Shown here in pieces: positions 34,632 to 43,786 of a stretch of 64,000 bases of DNA. The stretch comes from Neobacillus novalis NBRC 102450 (GTDB lineage Bacteria; Bacillota; Bacilli; Bacillales; Cytobacillaceae). The position numbers and the translations under genes were made by a program. The first letter of the stretch is position 1; the number at the start of each line of letters is the position of its first letter. Under the pieces are notes generated by a model that was not told where the DNA came from, did not search any database, and worked only from the letters and a program-made list of their open reading frames with translations. Location of the stretch: NCBI RefSeq assembly GCF_001591805.1, contig NZ_BCVP01000009.1, forward strand, positions 1 to 64,000, read 5' to 3'.

Positions 34632-36887
34632 TTACCCGCCGCCAAGGCTCTTTACATACTTGGAAACTGCTTGAATTTCTTCCTTACTCAACGTATCTTT
34701 AAAAGGAGGCATCTGGCCTTTCCCATTTGTCACTTGTTTAATGATGGCATCCAGATCCATTTTTGTCTGCTGTAAATTTGGACCATTATGTCCACCCGCT
34801 CCTTCTGCACCATGGCAGGCCAAGCAATTGTTTTTATAGACAGTTTCTCCTGCTGCCGTGGTGTTATCTTCTTTTTTGGTTTTATTTTTATCCGCAGCTT
34901 GCTGCTTTTCTGTTTTAGCGGCATTATTCTTGACCGGTGATGTATTGATTTTATCCTTAGGAATATCCTTGACAGATCCATATTTGCCCTCTAATGAGAA
35001 GGTATAGATTTTATCACCATGTTTTGATCCTGCCAGTGAATTTCCAGCAGCGAAGATGGAGATATACTGCTTTCCATCAACTTCATAGGTGATTGGCGGG
35101 GCGTTTGCACCGGCATCCATTTTAAATTCCCATAACTGATCACCCTTAGCGGCATCATAGGCAATAATCCGCCCGTCATTATGCCCGGTAAATACCAGAT
35201 TTCCTTTAGTTGTTAAAAGACCGCTGTAGGCGATGGCATCCCACTTCTTTTGCCAAACGATTTTATTCGTTTTAATGTCGAGTGCGGTCACGGTGCCGCG
35301 GCTTGGGGCCTTTTCTACCGGCTGCCAGACACTGCCGATATACTCTTTCCCTTCTGTAAACCGATCCTTTTCCTCTTCCCCGTAATGGGCATAAGCAAAA
35401 TAATTGTCATTACCCAATACGTAAAAATACTCTGTGTTCGGGTTATAGGCGGATGGCGGCCAGTTCGCCCCCCCTTGAGGCGACGGTTTGAGGGTCATCG
35501 GCTTATCCCAAAATGGTGTAAAGATACTGCCAATCTCACCTTTAAAATCTTTTGGCAGATCACGTTTAGCATCTTCCTCCGTGACTGCCTGCGGTACAAA
35601 GGCATCTCCAACTGGAAATGGCTGAGTAGGAGATGTTTTTTGGTTCGCATTTTGCGGGACTGGTTTTTCCTCAATCCCAATCAGCGGCTTCCCAGTTGTC
35701 CGATCTAAAATGTAGAGCCACCCAGTTTTCCCGGCCTGGGCCATTCCTTTTTTCATCTGTCCGCCCATCTTTACATCAAATAGAACAACAGGGTTGGACG
35801 GATCCATATCCCAAATATCATGGTGGACCTCTTGGAAGTGCCATTTGTATTCGCCTGTATTGACATCAAGGGCTAAAATGGAGTCGGCAAATAAATTATC
35901 ACCTTCCCTTTTGCTGCCATCCAGGTCTGGGGATGTATTCCCAGTTGAAAAATAAATGAGCCCTAGTTCCGGGTCAATGGCTGGCGTCTGCCAAACTGGC
36001 GCACCGCCTGTCAACCAGTTCCTGCTATCCTTCGGCCAGGTTTCGCTTCCTTTTGCTCCTGGAGCGGGCAGCGTATAACTTCGCCAAATTTGTCGGCCTA
36101 TCTCTGAGTCATAGGCGGCTACATACCCTCTTATTGCATACTCGCCGCCGGCGATACCTGTATAGACTTTTCCATCATAGTAGAGGGGAGCGCTTGTAAT
36201 GGTATAGCCTTTCTCCCAATCATCCACCCTTGTTTCCCATAACACCTTCCCGGTCTTTTGATCTAAAGCGACCAGCCTTGCATCCAATAATCCTACAAAG
36301 ACTTTTCCGTCGCCTAATGCCACCCCGCGGGTTGTCCACCCGCAGCAGACCGTGTTTAGCCCTTTAGCAAGCTCGGGGCGATATTCCCAAATCATTTTCC
36401 CTGTTTTAGCATCAAGGGCTTGAACTTGGTTGGCTCCAGTAGTAGTGAACATGACTCCATCATAGACAAGTGGAGTCGCCTCACCCGAATATTTAAATTC
36501 TAAACCTGAACCTAAGCTTGTGACCCATTCGACTTTTAAATTTTTTACATTTGAAGCTGTGATTTTTTCCAGGGGAGAATATCTGCTATTATGAATATCT
36601 CCGCCATTTGTTGTCCAATTCCCAGCTGGAGGTTTGGTCAGTTCATCGGCAGCAAACTTTGGCGCAATCTTGGCTTTGTAGGCCATATGCTGATAAGAAC
36701 GATAGTCGGTACCAGCCAATTGATCCTTAGGCTTACTATCATCCATCTGCTGTGCGCTGTCCTCTCCCTTGTTTTCCTTTTTTATTTCCGACTTCGCCTC
36801 ATTTTTCTTAGAAGGTTTTTGGGTAGTGGTACACCCGGAAACAATCAAAAACAATGACGCAATAATAACCCAAACAGACCTTTTCAC
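34632..36887 (-). CDS. Quinoprotein dehydrogenase lipoprotein with C-terminal cytochrome c domain
   Basis: A 751-aa lipoprotein (lipobox IVSGC). A charged linker leads into an eight-bladed PQQ propeller of the alcohol-dehydrogenase type, including the vicinal cysteine pair NTVCCGW that forms the family's disulfide ring and repeated tryptophan-docking motifs such as GKVLWETR and GDQLWEFKM. After a Lys/Asn-rich linker a cytochrome c module follows with the haem motif CLACH. This is a type II quinohaemoprotein layout, passing electrons from alcohol or aldehyde oxidation to the respiratory chain at the outer surface. GTG start with AAAGGAG. Substrate unknown. Confidence 0.9.
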   Translation of the reverse strand: MKRSVWVIIASLFLIVSGCTTTQKPSKKNEAKSEIKKENKGEDSAQQMDDSKPKDQLAGTDYRSYQHMAYKAKIAPKFAADELTKPPAGNWTTNGGDIHNSRYSPLEKITASNVKNLKVEWVTSLGSGLEFKYSGEATPLVYDGVMFTTTGANQVQALDAKTGKMIWEYRPELAKGLNTVCCGWTTRGVALGDGKVFVGLLDARLVALDQKTGKVLWETRVDDWEKGYTITSAPLYYDGKVYTGIAGGEYAIRGYVAAYDSEIGRQIWRSYTLPAPGAKGSETWPKDSRNWLTGGAPVWQTPAIDPELGLIYFSTGNTSPDLDGSKREGDNLFADSILALDVNTGEYKWHFQEVHHDIWDMDPSNPVVLFDVKMGGQMKKGMAQAGKTGWLYILDRTTGKPLIGIEEKPVPQNANQKTSPTQPFPVGDAFVPQAVTEEDAKRDLPKDFKGEIGSIFTPFWDKPMTLKPSPQGGANWPPSAYNPNTEYFYVLGNDNYFAYAHYGEEEKDRFTEGKEYIGSVWQPVEKAPSRGTVTALDIKTNKIVWQKKWDAIAYSGLLTTKGNLVFTGHNDGRIIAYDAAKGDQLWEFKMDAGANAPPITYEVDGKQYISIFAAGNSLAGSKHGDKIYTFSLEGKYGSVKDIPKDKINTSPVKNNAAKTEKQQAADKNKTKKEDNTTAAGETVYKNNCLACHGAEGAGGHNGPNLQQTKMDLDAIIKQVTNGKGQMPPFKDTLSKEEIQAVSKYVKSLGGG

Positions 36888-37078
36888 CTATTCAACACTC
36901 CTTTCTATACCTTTTACTGTAATTTGCCCGTATATTGATAAAATACTCGAAATTGAATTCATAGGGATGGCTCGAAAAGTACCATTGTCGGAATTGGTGT
37001 AAAGATGTAATAGAAAACTTCGCACTTATGGTACAATCGTAATAGCAAAAATTAATCTTCAAGGAAGGAGCAAGCCTT

Positions 37079-40000
37079 GTGAGCATTAGATTAAATCATA
37101 AAGTCATTCAAGAAATGTGTGGCATGGTCTCCTTCAAACGAGGAGATTATTTTTATCGTTCGGATAAAGTAACTTTTGAAGACTATCAGCCTAATCGTTG
37201 TCAAGCAACCGTTATCGGTGAGGAAAAGTTCCATGTAACTATTGCGACGGATGACCACGAAGATATTCTAACGGAATGCAGCTGTCCGAAGCTCGCATCT
37301 TTTTCTAAGGATTGTCAGCATATTGCAGCTGTTTTAATAGCAATTTACGACCATCAGCGTCAAGGAACCATTCCATCCACGTCAGCTAATCAGGGACTGA
37401 CAGAAGGATTAAGGACTCTTTTCTCTGAACCGCCTGTCCGCTCAAGCGGTCACCAGCTTCATTTTGAAAAAAGAAAAGTGCTTGATGTCGAAATTACCTG
37501 TAAACCAGTTGCAATCAGCAACGGCCAATACCTATTCGGGATAGAAATGAAGCTAGGGGCAACTAAAGTGGAAAATATCCGCGCTTTTTTGGAGCAAGTG
37601 CGAGAAGGAAAACGCTGCTTACTTTCCGCTTCATTCACGTACGACCCCAGTCTGCATTGTTTTCAAAATGAAACAGATGTGGTTATTCAGCAGCTCATCC
37701 ACGTGATTCGTGATCAAAGGGTATATGGTAACGCTGGGGTGGAGAAGGAAAACCATCAGATACTCCATATTCCGCCAACTACATGGGAACAGCTGCTGCC
37801 TTTACTGCTTAATGCACCACAAGTAATGCTGGAATCTAATGGACGAACATTTGCAGGAATGCACTTAACAGATGAATCGCTGCCATTACAGTTTGACTTT
37901 ATAGAAACGGAAGGAATGGGCTATCAGCTGAAGGTGAACGGCTTTCATCAGCTGATTGTCTTCGAGGCCTATCGGTCTGTTTTATATGAAGGAAAAATAA
38001 AGCAGCTGGAAAGCCAGGACTGTAAACGGCTTTTAGACCTGAAACAGATGCTCGCTGCTTCCGAAACCGATCAAATTCCAATTCCCCATGAGCAGCTCCC
38101 TTTCTTTTTGGAAAAAGTGGCCCAAGAATTAAAAAAGTTAGGTAAGGTTTCCATCGCTGAAAGCTTAACTAAGCAATGGATGAAGACGCCGTTGTCCGCC
38201 AAGCTCTACCTGGATCGTGTCAAGAATCGTCTCTTAGCTGGACTTGAGTTTCACTACGAAAATATCGTTCTTAACCCATTGGAAAGCAGGGAACTCCCGG
38301 CAGGCACGATGATGGTTAGGGATGTGGACAAGGAAGAAGAAATCCTCAAGCTAATCGAGGATAGCTCGTTTGCCAAAACAGACGGCGGCTATTATTTGCA
38401 TAATGAAGAACTGGAGTATGAGTTTTTGTATTATATCGTTCCGAAGCTCCAAAAGCTGGTTCAAATTTATGCAACGACGGCCGTAAGAAATCGAATTTTT
38501 AGAGAAAATGCTCGTCCACAGATAAGAGTAAGGGTCAAAAAGGAACGGACCAATTGGCTTGAATTCAAATTTGAAATGGACGGGATTCCGGAAAAACAGA
38601 TACGCGAGATATTAGAAGCTTTAGAGGAAAAGCGAAAATATTATCGGTTGCCAAATGGCTCGCTGCTCTCGCTCCAGACAAGAGAATTGGAAGAAATTCA
38701 GCGTTTTCTTCAGTCACCACATATAGAAAGTAAAGATATCGCAGGCGGTTTAGATTTACCGATTGAAAAGAGTCTTCAACTGCTTGATTCAGTTGATGTG
38801 AGGGATGCCTTTAAGCTGGAGGAATCCTTTCGGCAGTTGCTTGATCACCTTTACCATCCCGGCCGTTTGGAGTTCGAGGTGCCCACGAGCTTAGATCCGA
38901 TACTCAAAAGTTATCAAAAGCTCGGGTTTAAATGGATGAAGACCCTTGCCTACTATGGATTCGGCGGGATATTAGCCGATGATATGGGACTTGGAAAAAC
39001 GATCCAAAGCATCGCGTTTGTCGTGTCAGTGCTTCCCGATATCCGCAAAAATAAGCAGCCAGTCCTCGTTGTTTGCCCATCATCCGTGACGTATAACTGG
39101 CTGAATGAAATCAATAAATTTGCCGGACCCGAGCTACAAGCGGTTGTCATCGATGGAAATAAAGCAGAGAGGTCCAAGCTTTTGAAGGAAGTAACAGACA
39201 TTGATGTGCTGATCACTTCCTACCCGTTATTACGCAGGGAAATCACCTGGTTTGAGAAACAATCGTTTCATACGGTGTTTTTTGATGAGGCCCAAGCATT
39301 TAAAAATCCTTTGACGCAGACCGCTCGGGCGGCGAAGAAGCTCCAGGCCGTTCATCGTTTCGCGCTTACGGGTACACCGGTGGAGAATTCATCAGAGGAG
39401 CTGTGGTCGATTTTTCACGTTGTCTTTCCTGAATTGTTCCGCGGCTTAAAGGAATTTAGTAAGCTTTCAAGGAAAAACATTGCCCGAAGAATCCGTCCCT
39501 TTTTACTTCGCAGGTTGAAGGAGGATGTGCTTGCAGAACTTCCTGAAAAAATTGAGTCGCAGGAATCAGTGGAGCTGTTTCCCGAACAAAAGAAGCTGTA
39601 TGCGGCTTATTTGGCGAAGTTGAGGCATGACACGTTGAAGCACCTCGACAAAGATACGATTCGGAAAAATCGAATCAAAATTTTAGCTGGTTTGACGCGG
39701 CTTCGGCAGATTTGCTGCCATCCTGGCTTGTTTGTCGATGGTTATAAAGGAAGCTCAGCGAAATTTGAACAGCTCTTGCAGATCGTCGATGAATCAAAGA
39801 TTGCTGGAAGAAGGGTGTTAATTTTTTCCCAGTTCACGAAAATGCTTGAGCTCATTGGCAGGGCGTTAACAGCGAAAGGACTGCCCTTCTTTTACCTTGA
39901 TGGAACAACACCCGCAGAAGAACGGGTGGAAATCTGTGACCGATTTAATCAGGGAGAGCGCGATTTATTCCTAATTTCATTGAAAGCTGGCGGAACGGGC

Positions 40001-40267
40001 CTGAATCTGATGAGTGCGGATACCGTGATATTATATGACACTTGGTGGAATCCAGCAGTCGAAGAACAAGCGGCCGACCGGGCCCACCGGATGGGGCAGA
40101 AAAATGTCGTTCAGGTTATCAAGCTTGTTGCCCGCGGAACCATCGAAGAAAAAATGAATGAACTTCAAGATAAAAAGCGCCATCTCATTGAAGAAATCAT
40201 CGATTCTGAGGAGAAAATAAATTCTACTCTTACCGAGGATGATATTAAGGAAATATTGATGATTTGA
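37079..40267 (+). CDS. SNF2-family helicase with SWIM zinc finger (YwqA-like)
   Basis: A 1062-aa cytoplasmic ATPase. A SWIM zinc finger (Cys67, Cys69, Cys79, His81) lies at the N-terminus, followed by a bacterial SNF2-associated region (about 100-570), the SNF2 N-lobe with DDMGLGKT (Lys640) and DEAQ (736-739), and the helicase C-lobe ending in AGGTGLNLMSADTVILYD and QAADRAHRMGQ. Such proteins translocate on duplex DNA or remodel RNA polymerase and are linked to stress or repair. GTG start after GGAAGGAG. YnfA follows 70 bases later and may be co-transcribed. Confidence 0.92.
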   Translation: MSIRLNHKVIQEMCGMVSFKRGDYFYRSDKVTFEDYQPNRCQATVIGEEKFHVTIATDDHEDILTECSCPKLASFSKDCQHIAAVLIAIYDHQRQGTIPSTSANQGLTEGLRTLFSEPPVRSSGHQLHFEKRKVLDVEITCKPVAISNGQYLFGIEMKLGATKVENIRAFLEQVREGKRCLLSASFTYDPSLHCFQNETDVVIQQLIHVIRDQRVYGNAGVEKENHQILHIPPTTWEQLLPLLLNAPQVMLESNGRTFAGMHLTDESLPLQFDFIETEGMGYQLKVNGFHQLIVFEAYRSVLYEGKIKQLESQDCKRLLDLKQMLAASETDQIPIPHEQLPFFLEKVAQELKKLGKVSIAESLTKQWMKTPLSAKLYLDRVKNRLLAGLEFHYENIVLNPLESRELPAGTMMVRDVDKEEEILKLIEDSSFAKTDGGYYLHNEELEYEFLYYIVPKLQKLVQIYATTAVRNRIFRENARPQIRVRVKKERTNWLEFKFEMDGIPEKQIREILEALEEKRKYYRLPNGSLLSLQTRELEEIQRFLQSPHIESKDIAGGLDLPIEKSLQLLDSVDVRDAFKLEESFRQLLDHLYHPGRLEFEVPTSLDPILKSYQKLGFKWMKTLAYYGFGGILADDMGLGKTIQSIAFVVSVLPDIRKNKQPVLVVCPSSVTYNWLNEINKFAGPELQAVVIDGNKAERSKLLKEVTDIDVLITSYPLLRREITWFEKQSFHTVFFDEAQAFKNPLTQTARAAKKLQAVHRFALTGTPVENSSEELWSIFHVVFPELFRGLKEFSKLSRKNIARRIRPFLLRRLKEDVLAELPEKIESQESVELFPEQKKLYAAYLAKLRHDTLKHLDKDTIRKNRIKILAGLTRLRQICCHPGLFVDGYKGSSAKFEQLLQIVDESKIAGRRVLIFSQFTKMLELIGRALTAKGLPFFYLDGTTPAEERVEICDRFNQGERDLFLISLKAGGTGLNLMSADTVILYDTWWNPAVEEQAADRAHRMGQKNVVQVIKLVARGTIEEKMNELQDKKRHLIEEIIDSEEKINSTLTEDDIKEILMI

Positions 40268-40337
40268 CAATCGGCAGGGTGAGCCCTCTATAAACGCCTA
40301 ACGTGAAGAAAATCTTTGGATGAGGTGAGCGGAGTAA

Positions 40338-40664
40338 ATGGTTAATTCGATTATTTTATTTATTTTTGCAGGATTAGCGGAAATTGGCGGCGGTTACCTA
40401 GTTTGGTTATGGCTGCGGGAAGACAAATCATTTTGGTATGGAATAATCGGCAGCATCATCCTCATTTTGTATGGAATCATCCCAACCCTTCAAAAATTCC
40501 CGACCTTCGGAAGGGTGTATGCTGCCTATGGGGGTGTATTTATTATTCTTGCTGTATTGTGGGGCTGGGCCGTTGACAAAAAGTCCCCTGATACATACGA
40601 CTGGATTGGCGCCTTTATTTGTTTAATTGGTGTCTCAGTCATGCTATGGGCGCCACGGCATTGA
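40338..40664 (+). CDS. YnfA family (UPF0060) membrane protein
   Basis: A 108-aa membrane protein with four hydrophobic helices. The pattern [19 protein letters not shown] and [12 protein letters not shown] is the signature of the UPF0060/YnfA family, distant relatives of small multidrug resistance pumps. Length matches the family. AGGTGAGCGGAG lies upstream of the ATG. Its transport role in Bacilli is not established. Confidence 0.92.
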   Translation: MVNSIILFIFAGLAEIGGGYLVWLWLREDKSFWYGIIGSIILILYGIIPTLQKFPTFGRVYAAYGGVFIILAVLWGWAVDKKSPDTYDWIGAFICLIGVSVMLWAPRH

Positions 40665-40734
40665 TTTCCTTAATTTAGGGAATTAATGTCGTGGGGGGGA
40701 CAGAGAGTTTGTTGGTAAAAGGTTAGTTCAATTA

Positions 40735-40905
40735 TAATTGTGCCCGTGGATCGTGAAAATGAGTCCATACGGTAATAAAAAAGAATAATTAGGCCCGTGG
40801 AGAATCCAGAGTGCCCGTTCCCTCAGAAAATGGGGGTCGATGGGCACTGTGAACGATCCAGAGTGCCCGTCCTCTCAGAAAATGGGGGTCAAGGAGCACT
40901 GTGAT
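40735..40905. repeat. Tandem 52-bp repeats with AGTGCCC/GGGCACT palindrome
   Basis: ATCCAGAGTGCCCGT starts at 40804 and at 40856 (52-bp period); each unit carries CTCAGAAAATGGGGGTC and a right arm GGGCACT or a variant. The left end (GTGCCCGTGG at about 40740) is degenerate. The same palindrome and period occur at 1-115. The rest of the 40665-41031 gap shows nothing else. Confidence 0.75.
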
Positions 40906-41031
40906 GCTTTTCAAAATAAAACTGGTTTCCTGCCACTTTGAATAAACTTAGAGGAATTTTTGCGGCGAGCATCGAAAGAATAGTAAGTATGCTTATCTCT
41001 GTTTTACTTTTTCGTGAGGGGGAGCTCGGTA

Positions 41032-41238
41032 TTGAATAAAAAGAAAATAAATATGGTAGTCGCAATAATGGTAACCATCACGATCCTAACAGTTGGGGTT
41101 ATTAGGATCACTCAAATAAAAAATAATTACCAAGCGAACAAACTCACATTAGAATCGTGCGTAGATAATGGAGGCACCGCGGTGGTCGGGCAAAAGTATT
41201 TCTGGTCACTTACATCAGCTGCGTGTGAAGAAAATTAA
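41032..41238 (+). CDS. Small membrane-anchored or secreted protein, two cysteines
   Basis: A 68-aa protein with one N-terminal hydrophobic helix (about 6-26) preceded by NKKK, then an exported tail carrying Cys in LESCVDNGG and in TSAACEEN, which could form a disulfide. I do not recognise a family. The start is TTG 41032, since GAGGGGGAG lies 7 bases before it. No partner gene is close. Confidence 0.7.
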   Translation: MNKKKINMVVAIMVTITILTVGVIRITQIKNNYQANKLTLESCVDNGGTAVVGQKYFWSLTSAACEEN

Positions 41239-41639
41239 CCCAAATTTAAACATTAAATCCAAAATCTTTTATTTCAGGTAACGAGCGTTTTTAGAAAAAA
41301 CGAATAATAAAGTGAAGAATGGCTTGGAGAAATACTCCGAGCCATTCTTCATGCAAAATATACTGCGAAACCCTTTAGAGACAGTAAGTTAACAACGATT
41401 TAGCTAATCTGAAATTTCCTTTTTTATCAAGTAGGCAAAAAATAAACACTTCCCTCCAAGTACTGGCTCCGCCTTCGCCAAATACCATGATAGCCACGCA
41501 TGCTATCCCCACTACTATTTACTATAACTCCCGATTATTAATAAAATATGAATTAGATATTACTCATTCGTTAAATTGAGAGTTACCTTTTTAAAACTTT
41601 TCTTAAAGCCCATTCGTTTAACAAGCTGAGGTGAGAATT
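41239..41639. other. Intergenic stretch, one strong hairpin
   Basis: A 16-bp stem, GAAGAATGGCTTGGAG (41314-41329) with its complement (41335-41350), lies after the small secreted protein gene, with a 5-nt loop but no T run. A short GATAGC/GCTATC pairing is near 41490. I see no gene. Confidence 0.6.
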
Positions 41640-42200
41640 TTGATTTCCGATCGTGACTTAGTTATTGAAATTAAAGCAGGCAGTCATTCTGCGATGGAAG
41701 TGCTTGTGAAACGCTATTATCAACCAATATATTCATTCATTTATCGAAAAACCGGTAATAAAGACACCGCCTACGACCTTACGCAAGAGGTCTTCATGAA
41801 AATGTTGAAACGAATTCATACCTTCCAGGAAAAAGCCCAATTCAAAACGTGGCTTTACACAGTTGCGGTTAATCATTGCACAGATTATTTCCGCTCCAAA
41901 ACATATCAAGTATCAAAGATGACAGAGGAATTAGATGAGCAGCATTCCCAAGATTCAGCCGGTGTTCCTTATATATTTGAAAAACAAGAAAAGCGCCGGG
42001 AAATCAAGAATGCCATTTACTCACTTCCAGATTATCAGAGTGACACTATTATTTTGAAGTATTTTCACGACTTAAAAATTAAAGAAATCGCGCAGATTAT
42101 GGAGACTAGCGAATCTACCGTGAAATCAAGGCTTCGTCAAGGAATGGAAAAATTAAAGGGACTTTTAAAAAGAGGTGATGACATTGATAAAGCCAAATGA
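41640..42200 (+). CDS. ECF-type RNA polymerase sigma factor
   Basis: A 186-aa sigma-70 family factor. Region 2 is seen in QPIYSFIYRKTGNKDTAYDL through FKTWLYTVAVNHCTDYFR, and region 4 in SLPDYQSDTIILKYFHDLKI and ESTVKSRLRQGMEKL. The start is TTG 41640 with GAGGTG 7 bases upstream. The next gene overlaps it by 17 bases and an ABC transporter pair follows, an arrangement reminiscent of the sigY-yxlCDEFG operon of B. subtilis. An autoregulated ECF promoter is expected but I could not identify one. Confidence 0.9.
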   Translation: MISDRDLVIEIKAGSHSAMEVLVKRYYQPIYSFIYRKTGNKDTAYDLTQEVFMKMLKRIHTFQEKAQFKTWLYTVAVNHCTDYFRSKTYQVSKMTEELDEQHSQDSAGVPYIFEKQEKRREIKNAIYSLPDYQSDTIILKYFHDLKIKEIAQIMETSESTVKSRLRQGMEKLKGLLKRGDDIDKAK

Positions 42201-42915
42201 TCAGGAACTGGAAGAATGGTTAAACGAATTTACGATTGAATATCCAAGCGAAGAAAAAATTGAACAAACCATAGCAATGCTGCACCACTATGTGCCGAAA
42301 AAGAAGAAAGTCCATTTGTTTCGACAGGTCTATAAAGAATTGCTCGGTGTATCTCGTGTTTTCTGGATGACCAATTTGATTTATTTAGCAGCGGGGATAG
42401 GATTCATTTTCATAGGCGGCGGAAATCCCTATATAACTTTATTTCTCCTTGCACCCTTGCCGGTATTAATCAGTTTAATTGATGTTTTCCGCGGCAGGGA
42501 TGAAGGAATGATTGAACTGGAATTATCGTTTAAGCATTCTCCGTCACAATTAATACTTTCGAAATTAGCGACAATTGGTTTGTTTAATCTTGTATGTAAT
42601 GTGCTTTTAATTGCGGTGATCCATATTTTCACAGAGCACATCCTATTAAGTTCGCTGCTGAAATATTGGGTAGTACCATATATGGTTTCAATCTCACTCT
42701 GTTTATTTTTATCAATCAAATTTAGAGCTGTATTTGCAGCACCGATTTCGATTGCAATTTTGTTCTCACTGGGCATGGCTATTAGTCAAATGGCACAGGT
42801 ATATGAAGCAGTCCCCACTGGAATGTTCCTGTTTCTTTTTATGGCCGCACTTTTTGTTCTTGGATTAGAGGTAAAAATGATTTACAAAGGAGCCTATCAT
42901 GAATTTAGCGATTGA
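42184..42915 (+). CDS. Membrane protein, probable anti-sigma or transporter partner
   Basis: A 243-aa protein with a soluble N-terminal region (about 1-55, acidic then KKKK) and about six hydrophobic helices. It lacks the HxxxCxxC zinc motif of common anti-sigma factors. It overlaps the sigma gene by 17 bases and the ABC ATPase gene by 17 bases, so translational coupling is likely. The soluble N-terminus could bind the sigma factor, or the protein could be an ABC accessory subunit. TTG 42184 is preferred, with AGAGGTG 8 bases upstream. Confidence 0.8.
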   Translation: MIKPNDQELEEWLNEFTIEYPSEEKIEQTIAMLHHYVPKKKKVHLFRQVYKELLGVSRVFWMTNLIYLAAGIGFIFIGGGNPYITLFLLAPLPVLISLIDVFRGRDEGMIELELSFKHSPSQLILSKLATIGLFNLVCNVLLIAVIHIFTEHILLSSLLKYWVVPYMVSISLCLFLSIKFRAVFAAPISIAILFSLGMAISQMAQVYEAVPTGMFLFLFMAALFVLGLEVKMIYKGAYHEFSD

Positions 42916-43786
42916 ACACGTAACGAAAAAATACGGTAACCATCATGCAATCGATGACATTTCCTGCGAGTTTTCGAACGGTGTGTATGGAATCTTGGGA
43001 GCGAATGGTTCTGGAAAAACAACGTTGATGAGAATGCTGGCCACCGTTACAACACCAACAGCAGGCATCATCCGGGTCAATGGAAAAAACATTCTCTCAC
43101 TTGGCGATGATTACCGCGATATGATTGGCTATCTCCCGCAGCATATCGGACTTTATAAAAATTTCACAGCGGATAAATTTTTGCATTACATTGCTGCCTT
43201 AAAAGGCTTATCTAAGAAGGAGGCAGCTTTAAAAATTGAAGAGTTATTGGACTTAGTCAATCTTATGGATGTTCGCAAAAAGAAGGTCGGGACTTTTTCA
43301 GGCGGGATGAAACAGCGCATCGGTATTGCCCAGGCGTTATTGAATGACCCCAAAATCCTAATTGTCGATGAACCGACAGCGGGCCTTGACCCGAAGGAAC
43401 GCATTCGTTTCCGCAACCTGCTTTCATCCATCAGCGGCGAAAGAATTGTATTATTGTCTACTCATATTGTGTCAGACATCGAATTCATTGCCAAAGAGGT
43501 GTTAATTTTAAAAAATGGCCGGCTGCTTCATAAACGGAACCCACAAGAATTACTCCATGAGATAGCTGGAAAGGTGTGGCTTGTAACAACAGCCGAATCG
43601 GAAATACCGCGATATCAGGATATGTTTAAGGTAGGTAATATTGTCCGAAGTGAAAGCAGAGTGGAGCTGCGCATCATTAGTGATGATCGACCATCTCTAG
43701 CTGCCATCTTAACAACCCCTAATTTGGAAGATTTATATTTATACTTTTTCGAGGAGGATTTCGATGCTGGGCCTGTTAAAGTTTGA
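42899..43786 (+). CDS. ABC transporter ATP-binding protein
   Basis: A 295-aa ABC ATPase with Walker A GANGSGKTT, Q-loop YLPQHIGLYKNF, signature FSGGMKQR, Walker B ILIVDEPTAGLDP and switch His in LLSTHIVSDIE. The C-terminal extension is typical of NatA/YxlF-type exporters. AAAGGAGCC precedes the ATG. It overlaps both neighbours and pairs with the permease that follows. Confidence 0.93.
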   Translation: MNLAIEHVTKKYGNHHAIDDISCEFSNGVYGILGANGSGKTTLMRMLATVTTPTAGIIRVNGKNILSLGDDYRDMIGYLPQHIGLYKNFTADKFLHYIAALKGLSKKEAALKIEELLDLVNLMDVRKKKVGTFSGGMKQRIGIAQALLNDPKILIVDEPTAGLDPKERIRFRNLLSSISGERIVLLSTHIVSDIEFIAKEVLILKNGRLLHKRNPQELLHEIAGKVWLVTTAESEIPRYQDMFKVGNIVRSESRVELRIISDDRPSLAAILTTPNLEDLYLYFFEEDFDAGPVKV

